Shown piece after piece: positions 6,806 through 9,536 of a DNA stretch of 9,536 bases. Positions within the stretch are counted from its first letter, which is position 1. Every line of letters starts with the position of its first letter. This stretch comes from Dehalococcoidia bacterium (GTDB taxonomy: Bacteria > Chloroflexota > Dehalococcoidia > JAUSJJ01), in contig JAUSJJ010000191.1 in the NCBI GenBank assembly GCA_030647705.1, forward strand, positions 1-9,536, read 5' to 3'. The notes below the pieces were generated by a model, which was not told the origin of the DNA, ran no database searches, and saw only the letters and a program-made list of their open reading frames with translations. The position numbers and the translations under genes were made by a program.

Positions 6806-7710
6806 CGGCTACTCCCAGCTATCGAACTGCACTCAAGCCGGTGTGGTGTCCGGGTTGCGGCATCTTCGGACTGCTTAACGCGCTTACCAGAAAGGCCCTG
6901 CCCAACCTGGGCATACCGAATCACCAGGCGTTGATCGTTTCGGGCATCGGCTGCTCCTCCAGGATACCTGCCTACGTGGACACCTACGGCTTCAACAGCA
7001 TCCACGGCCGTGCGGTGGTCATCGCTCAGGGGGCGAAACTGGCCAAGCCGGATGTGACTGTCGTGGCCATCGGCGGGGACGGCGATTTCTTCAGCATCGG
7101 CGCCGGACATCTGCCCCACGCAGTACGGCGCAACCTCGATATCACATGTATTGTGGTCGATAATTTCATCTACGCGCTGACCAAAGGGCAGACCAGCCCC
7201 ACTACCCCTAATTGGGAAGGCGACGGGGAGGAGGAGGACTTCTTCACCGCCCAGGTGTATCCTCCGGTCGACCCCATCTCCAACATGCTCAGCTACAGCC
7301 TCTCGGCGCAGGCCTCCTTCATCGCTCAGGGCATTTCGACCGATCCAAACCACCTCGACCTGCTGATCGAGGCGGGCATCAGACATAAGGGCTTCTCTTT
7401 CATCAACGTGTTGACCCCCTGCGTTACCTACAACCCTCCTGAGATGTTCGAGGCGATGAAGTCGCGGGCGACCTACCTCAAAGAGGGCGAAATGGTGGAG
7501 TTGCCCGCCTCGGCCACCGATACACCCTGGCGGCATGACCCTACCGATATCAATCGCGCCATGAGACTGGCCCAGGCGCCGATCTTGAACAAGCCTTACC
7601 TCGGGGTGTTCTTCAAGGGGAAGCCAGCCGGCATGCAGGATGCTCCGCATAACGAGTCCGTGGACCGCGCGCTGGCTGCCGCTGAGATGAAAGCGGACGG
7701 CGTGGCCTGA
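6802..7710 (+). CDS. korB: 2-oxoacid:ferredoxin oxidoreductase, beta (thiamine-binding) subunit
   Basis: This 302-residue subunit binds thiamine diphosphate and one [4Fe-4S] cluster and completes the enzyme with KorA. Cysteines C16 and C19 in WCPGCG, C51 in GIGCSSR and C207 in LTPCVTYN match the four cluster ligands of the family. The thiamine motif runs from GGDGDFF (91-97) to VDNFIYALTKGQ (119-130), with D120-N121 at the end. An acidic stretch (GDGEEED, 140-146) follows TSPTTP. The start ATG overlaps the korA stop (ATGA), and GGAG lies 8 nt upstream inside korA. No separate ferredoxin-like delta subunit is encoded nearby, as expected for the KorAB type, so an external ferredoxin must accept the electrons. 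Pyruvate or a branched 2-oxoacid remains possible as substrate. Confidence 0.9.
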   Translation: MTATPSYRTALKPVWCPGCGIFGLLNALTRKALPNLGIPNHQALIVSGIGCSSRIPAYVDTYGFNSIHGRAVVIAQGAKLAKPDVTVVAIGGDGDFFSIGAGHLPHAVRRNLDITCIVVDNFIYALTKGQTSPTTPNWEGDGEEEDFFTAQVYPPVDPISNMLSYSLSAQASFIAQGISTDPNHLDLLIEAGIRHKGFSFINVLTPCVTYNPPEMFEAMKSRATYLKEGEMVELPASATDTPWRHDPTDINRAMRLAQAPILNKPYLGVFFKGKPAGMQDAPHNESVDRALAAAEMKADGVA

Positions 7711-7730
7711 AACCTGACCCCTTCTTTTCT

Positions 7731-7759
7731 CCTCACCCACATGAGGCGGGCGTTGCCTC
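7731..7759. repeat. Overlapping small hairpins after korB
   Basis: CCTCA (7731-7735) pairs with TGAGG (7742-7746). GAGGC (7743-7747) can instead pair with GCCTC (7755-7759). The two 5-bp stems are mutually exclusive. Neither is followed by a T tract, so a terminator role for korAB is only possible. Confidence 0.3.
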
Positions 7760-7762
7760 GAA

Positions 7763-7866
7763 TGTCATTCTGAGGAGCGAAGCGACGAAGAATCTCGTCC
7801 TTCGGAGTGAGGTACGAGATCCTTCGCGGAGCCTGTCCTGAGCAAAGCGGAGGACTCAGGATGACA
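7763..7866. repeat. 104-bp imperfect palindromic intergenic repeat
   Basis: The ends TGTCATTCTGAG (7763-7774) and CTCAGGATGACA (7855-7866) are inverted copies with one mismatch. Inside, GAAGAATCTCGT (7787-7798) pairs with ACGAGATCCTTC (7814-7825), also with one mismatch, around a 15-nt loop. A third pairing, TCCTGAG (7836-7842) with CTCAGGA (7855-7861), is perfect and competes with the outer stem. From memory, very similar TGTCATTCTGAG...CGAAGAATCTC units recur between genes in Chloroflexota and other bacterial genomes, as dispersed REP- or MITE-like elements. No transposase is present. Short open frames across it on either strand look fortuitous. No other copy lies in this window. Confidence 0.8.
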
Positions 7867-7891
7867 GTGATGCAGTACTTTTGGGGCAAGA

Positions 7892-7904
7892 CCGCCTGAG
7901 GCGG
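7892..7904. repeat. Short perfect hairpin upstream of dnaN
   Basis: CCGCC and GGCGG form a perfect 5-bp GC stem around TGA. It lies in the gene-free stretch between the palindromic repeat and the dnaN promoter. No T tract follows. The rest of 7905-8016 shows nothing I can name. Confidence 0.3.
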
Positions 7905-8016
7905 CAGAGGGGCAGGAGAGAGGCCGGAACCCGTAGTCCCGTGGCAATGGCAAACCTGCGAAGGCCCTCAGGGGTACCTTCTTTCGGCACTGCGGCAAAC
8001 GATTTCACCACACCCT

Positions 8017-8044
8017 TTACTTGGGCAAAGTGTGATTGTATACT
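8017..8044 (+). promoter_or_regulatory. Promoter of dnaN
   Basis: TTTACT (8017-8022) and TATACT (8039-8044) are separated by 16 bp. Transcription should start near 8051, giving a leader of about 19 nt that contains GGGGGTG (8059-8065), a Shine-Dalgarno-like run 4 nt before the ATG at 8070. I see no DnaA box next to it. Confidence 0.5.
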
Positions 8045-8069
8045 ATGGGAAATTCTTCGGGGGTGCGCT

Positions 8070-9203
8070 ATGAGGCTATCATGTCTTCAAGAGAACATGT
8101 CAAAGGGTCTGGCAACGGTCGGTCGGGCGGTGGCAGCACGGACCACGCTACCCATCACCAACAACATCCTTCTTTCCACTGACCAGTCGAGGCTGCGGCT
8201 GGCCGCCACCAACCTGGAGATAGCCATAAGTTGCTGGATCGGCGCCAAGGTGGAAGAGGAGGGCTCCATTACCATTCCGGCCCGCCTGCTCACCGAGTTC
8301 GTCAACTCGCTGCCGAACGAGCGCATAGACCTCGTGTTGACACCCCAATCCCACGCTGTTCGCCTGAAGTGCGCCCGCTTTGAAGCGCGGATTGCCGGCA
8401 TGGACGCTAACGATTTTCCCCCGATACCGACCATCAGCGAGGGCATTACCAAGAAGATAGAAGCTGAGGCATTGCGCAACGCCATCACGCAGACCGTCCT
8501 CGCTGCGGCCGTCGACGATGCCCGTCCCGTGCTCACCGGCGCCTGCATCGAGTTCGAAGATAACAAGGTGACGCTGGCTGCCGCCGATGGCTTCCGGCTG
8601 GCGGTGTACCATCTGCCTCTCACTGAGCCCGTCCCCGAGAAGATGAGTGTGATCATTCCGGCGCGTACGCTGCAGGAGTTGAACCGGCTTCTGGCCGACC
8701 AGGACGACCCCGTCGAAATGACGGTCAGTTCGGAGAAACGTCAGGTGCTGTTCCGCCTGAAAAACGTCGAGATGGTGTCCCAGCTCATCCAGGGGAACTT
8801 CCCCAACTACGGCCAACTGATCCCGCAGAGCTACGCCACCAGGGCCGTCGTCAGCGTCTCCGATTTCCTGCGAGCCACCAAGAGCGCCTCTGTCTTCGCC
8901 CGCGATGGCAGCGGCATCCTGCGTATCCAGGTCACTCCCGGCACCGACCTCACGCCCGGCAAGATGAGCGTTTCGGCAAGAGCCGAGGAGATCGGCGACA
9001 ACACCGCCGAGATCGATGCGACTGTCAAGGGAGATGCGTCCAAGATCGCCTTCAACAGCAAATACCTGATCGATGTGCTGTCCGTGCTGGGCGATGGCCA
9101 GGTAGCGCTCGAAACGACCAGCCCGTCAAGCCCCGGCGTGCTCCGCATTGTCGGCAGCGACAACTACATCCACGTGGTCATGCCGATGTTTGTGCAGTGG
9201 TAA
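8070..9203 (+). CDS. dnaN: DNA polymerase III beta subunit (sliding clamp)
   Basis: This 377-residue protein forms the ring-shaped dimer that holds the replicative polymerase and many repair enzymes on DNA. It has three clamp domains, roughly 1-125, 130-250 and 255-377. Family stretches include MRLSCLQENMSKGLATVGRA at the start, LPITNNILL, GSITIPARLLTEFVNSLP, RPVLTGACIEF, AAADGFRLAVY, IQGNFPNYGQLIP, FNSKYLIDVL and the ending HVVMPMFVQW. Length is normal (about 365-380). The frame is open upstream to 7881, but ATG 8070 is chosen because MRLSCLQEN aligns with the usual DnaN start and because it follows a promoter and a GGGGGTG ribosome-binding run. dnaA, recF and gyrB are not next to it here, unlike the classical origin cluster. 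It appears to be transcribed alone. Confidence 0.95.
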   Translation: MRLSCLQENMSKGLATVGRAVAARTTLPITNNILLSTDQSRLRLAATNLEIAISCWIGAKVEEEGSITIPARLLTEFVNSLPNERIDLVLTPQSHAVRLKCARFEARIAGMDANDFPPIPTISEGITKKIEAEALRNAITQTVLAAAVDDARPVLTGACIEFEDNKVTLAAADGFRLAVYHLPLTEPVPEKMSVIIPARTLQELNRLLADQDDPVEMTVSSEKRQVLFRLKNVEMVSQLIQGNFPNYGQLIPQSYATRAVVSVSDFLRATKSASVFARDGSGILRIQVTPGTDLTPGKMSVSARAEEIGDNTAEIDATVKGDASKIAFNSKYLIDVLSVLGDGQVALETTSPSSPGVLRIVGSDNYIHVVMPMFVQW

Positions 9204-9250
9204 CGGAAGCAGCCTGAACGATTCTAGCTACAATGTATACAGACAGTCTC

Positions 9251-9264
9251 CTGACTCTGGTCAG
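9251..9264. repeat. Small hairpin after dnaN
   Basis: CTGAC and GTCAG form a perfect 5-bp stem with a TCTG loop, 48 bp after the dnaN stop. There is no T tract, so its role as a terminator is uncertain. Confidence 0.25.
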
Positions 9265-9277
9265 CGAGCCGTCCCGC

Positions 9278-9306
9278 TAGACTGCGATTGACTGGGGTAG
9301 TATACT
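9278..9306 (+). promoter_or_regulatory. Promoter of hicB
   Basis: TAGACT (9278-9283) and TATACT (9301-9306) are separated by 17 bp. The predicted start near 9313 leaves only about 13 nt before ATG 9326, with the Shine-Dalgarno AAGGGGA at 9312-9318 near the very 5' end of the transcript. Confidence 0.5.
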
Positions 9307-9325
9307 GAATCAAGGGGAAGATGTG

Positions 9326-9532
9326 ATGAAGTTCCGCATAGTTGTTGAATACGACCCCGAAACCAAGAGCTTCGCAGCCTTCTGCCCCGAGCTGGCAGGA
9401 TGCTGCAGCGCCGGCGATACTGAGGAAGAAGCGCTGGCGAATGCCAAGGAAGCAATCTGTCTCTATCTCGAACCCACTTCGTTGAGACTCAGGCCCGATG
9501 ACAAGGTGTTCGAGGTAGAAGTTCCAGCCTGA
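9326..9532 (+). CDS. hicB: HicB-family antitoxin, short single-domain form
   Basis: This 68-residue protein begins MKFRIVVEYDPETKSF and continues AAFCPELAGCCSAGDTEEEALANAKEAI, the compact HicB fold seen in partial-RNase-H-like antitoxins. HicB normally binds and blocks the HicA mRNA-cleaving toxin. At 68 residues the protein has only the HicA-binding domain and lacks the C-terminal ribbon-helix-helix or helix-turn-helix DNA-binding part of longer HicB proteins. Any autoregulation would therefore need another factor. ATG 9326 is chosen over GTG 9323 because AAGGGGA lies 7 nt upstream. The TGA stop overlaps a following ATG, typical of a hicB-hicA pair. Solitary HicB-like proteins also exist, so an active toxin is not proven here. 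Confidence 0.8.
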   Translation: MKFRIVVEYDPETKSFAAFCPELAGCCSAGDTEEEALANAKEAICLYLEPTSLRLRPDDKVFEVEVPA

Positions 9533-9536
9533 TGAG
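9532..9536 (+). CDS. Possible start of hicA toxin gene (cut by window end)
   Basis: Only ATGAG is visible. Its A is the last base of the hicB stop (TGATG overlap), the usual spacing for a translationally coupled hicA. Identity is inferred purely from position; no protein sequence can be read. Confidence 0.3.

Noticed and set aside
6733..7740. Minus-strand open frame of 335 codons opposite korB
   Set aside because: korB is supported by cluster cysteines and thiamine motifs. The antisense product shows no family features.
7596..7998. Minus-strand small open frames crossing the palindromic repeat
   Set aside because: Their translations (PESSALLRTGSAKDL and similar) are the typical spurious reading of this repeat type, not a protein family.
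7881..8069. N-terminal extension of dnaN by 63 codons
   Set aside because: DnaN proteins begin at MRLSCLQEN. The extension contains the promoter and is not clamp-like.
8148..8816. Minus-strand open frame of 222 codons opposite dnaN
   Set aside because: Antisense shadow of dnaN with no recognisable domain.
9229..9234. TACAAT as a second -10 box for hicB
   Set aside because: No matching -35 or TG extension, and the TAGACT-TATACT pair nearer the gene is better.
9288..9306. TTGACT (9288-9293) as the -35 of the hicB promoter
   Set aside because: Only 7 bp separate it from TATACT, far too short for a sigma-70 type promoter.
1..9536. CRISPR array, tRNA, rRNA, insertion sequence or prophage
   Set aside because: I looked for regularly spaced direct repeats, cloverleaf signatures, transposase motifs and phage genes and saw none.

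Overview
The window looks like chromosomal DNA from an uncultivated Chloroflexota bacterium, most likely class Dehalococcoidia. I base this on the DnaN sequence, the two-subunit 2-oxoacid:ferredoxin oxidoreductase of anaerobic type, a short HicB, and fairly GC-rich codon use. This placement rests on recalled protein families, not on a search.

Layout: (1) positions 1-128, minus strand, hold the N-terminus of a DUF72 protein. It diverges from ligD (166-2910, plus), a three-domain DNA ligase D ordered phosphoesterase-ligase-polymerase. The 37 bp between the two start codons carries two back-to-back TATAAT boxes, each exactly 6 nt from its start codon, so both genes look leaderless. (2) A small DUF3052-like gene (about 2999-3403) is followed by a hairpin terminator. 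(3) An MFS permease gene (3586-4971) has its own extended -10 promoter. (4) A korA-korB pair (5096-6805, 6802-7710) with an ATGA overlap encodes a 2-oxoacid:ferredoxin oxidoreductase; its alpha subunit is fused to the gamma domain. (5) A gene-free stretch of about 360 bp (7711-8069) contains a 104-bp imperfect palindromic repeat, several small hairpins and the dnaN promoter. (6) dnaN, the beta sliding clamp, lies at 8070-9203. (7) A short hicB antitoxin gene (9326-9532) is followed by an overlapping ATG that probably begins hicA, cut by the window end.

The genes do not form one pathway. LigD belongs to DNA end repair, KorAB to ferredoxin-linked carbon metabolism, DnaN to replication and HicB to toxin-antitoxin biology. 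Each block appears to have its own promoter. Several promoters share a TGn-TAnnAT extended -10 form with a weak -35. I found no rRNA, tRNA, CRISPR array, transposase or prophage gene. The best leads are the symmetric divergent leaderless promoter pair, the palindromic repeat upstream of dnaN, and the possible local promoter grammar. No clearly new multi-gene system is visible.
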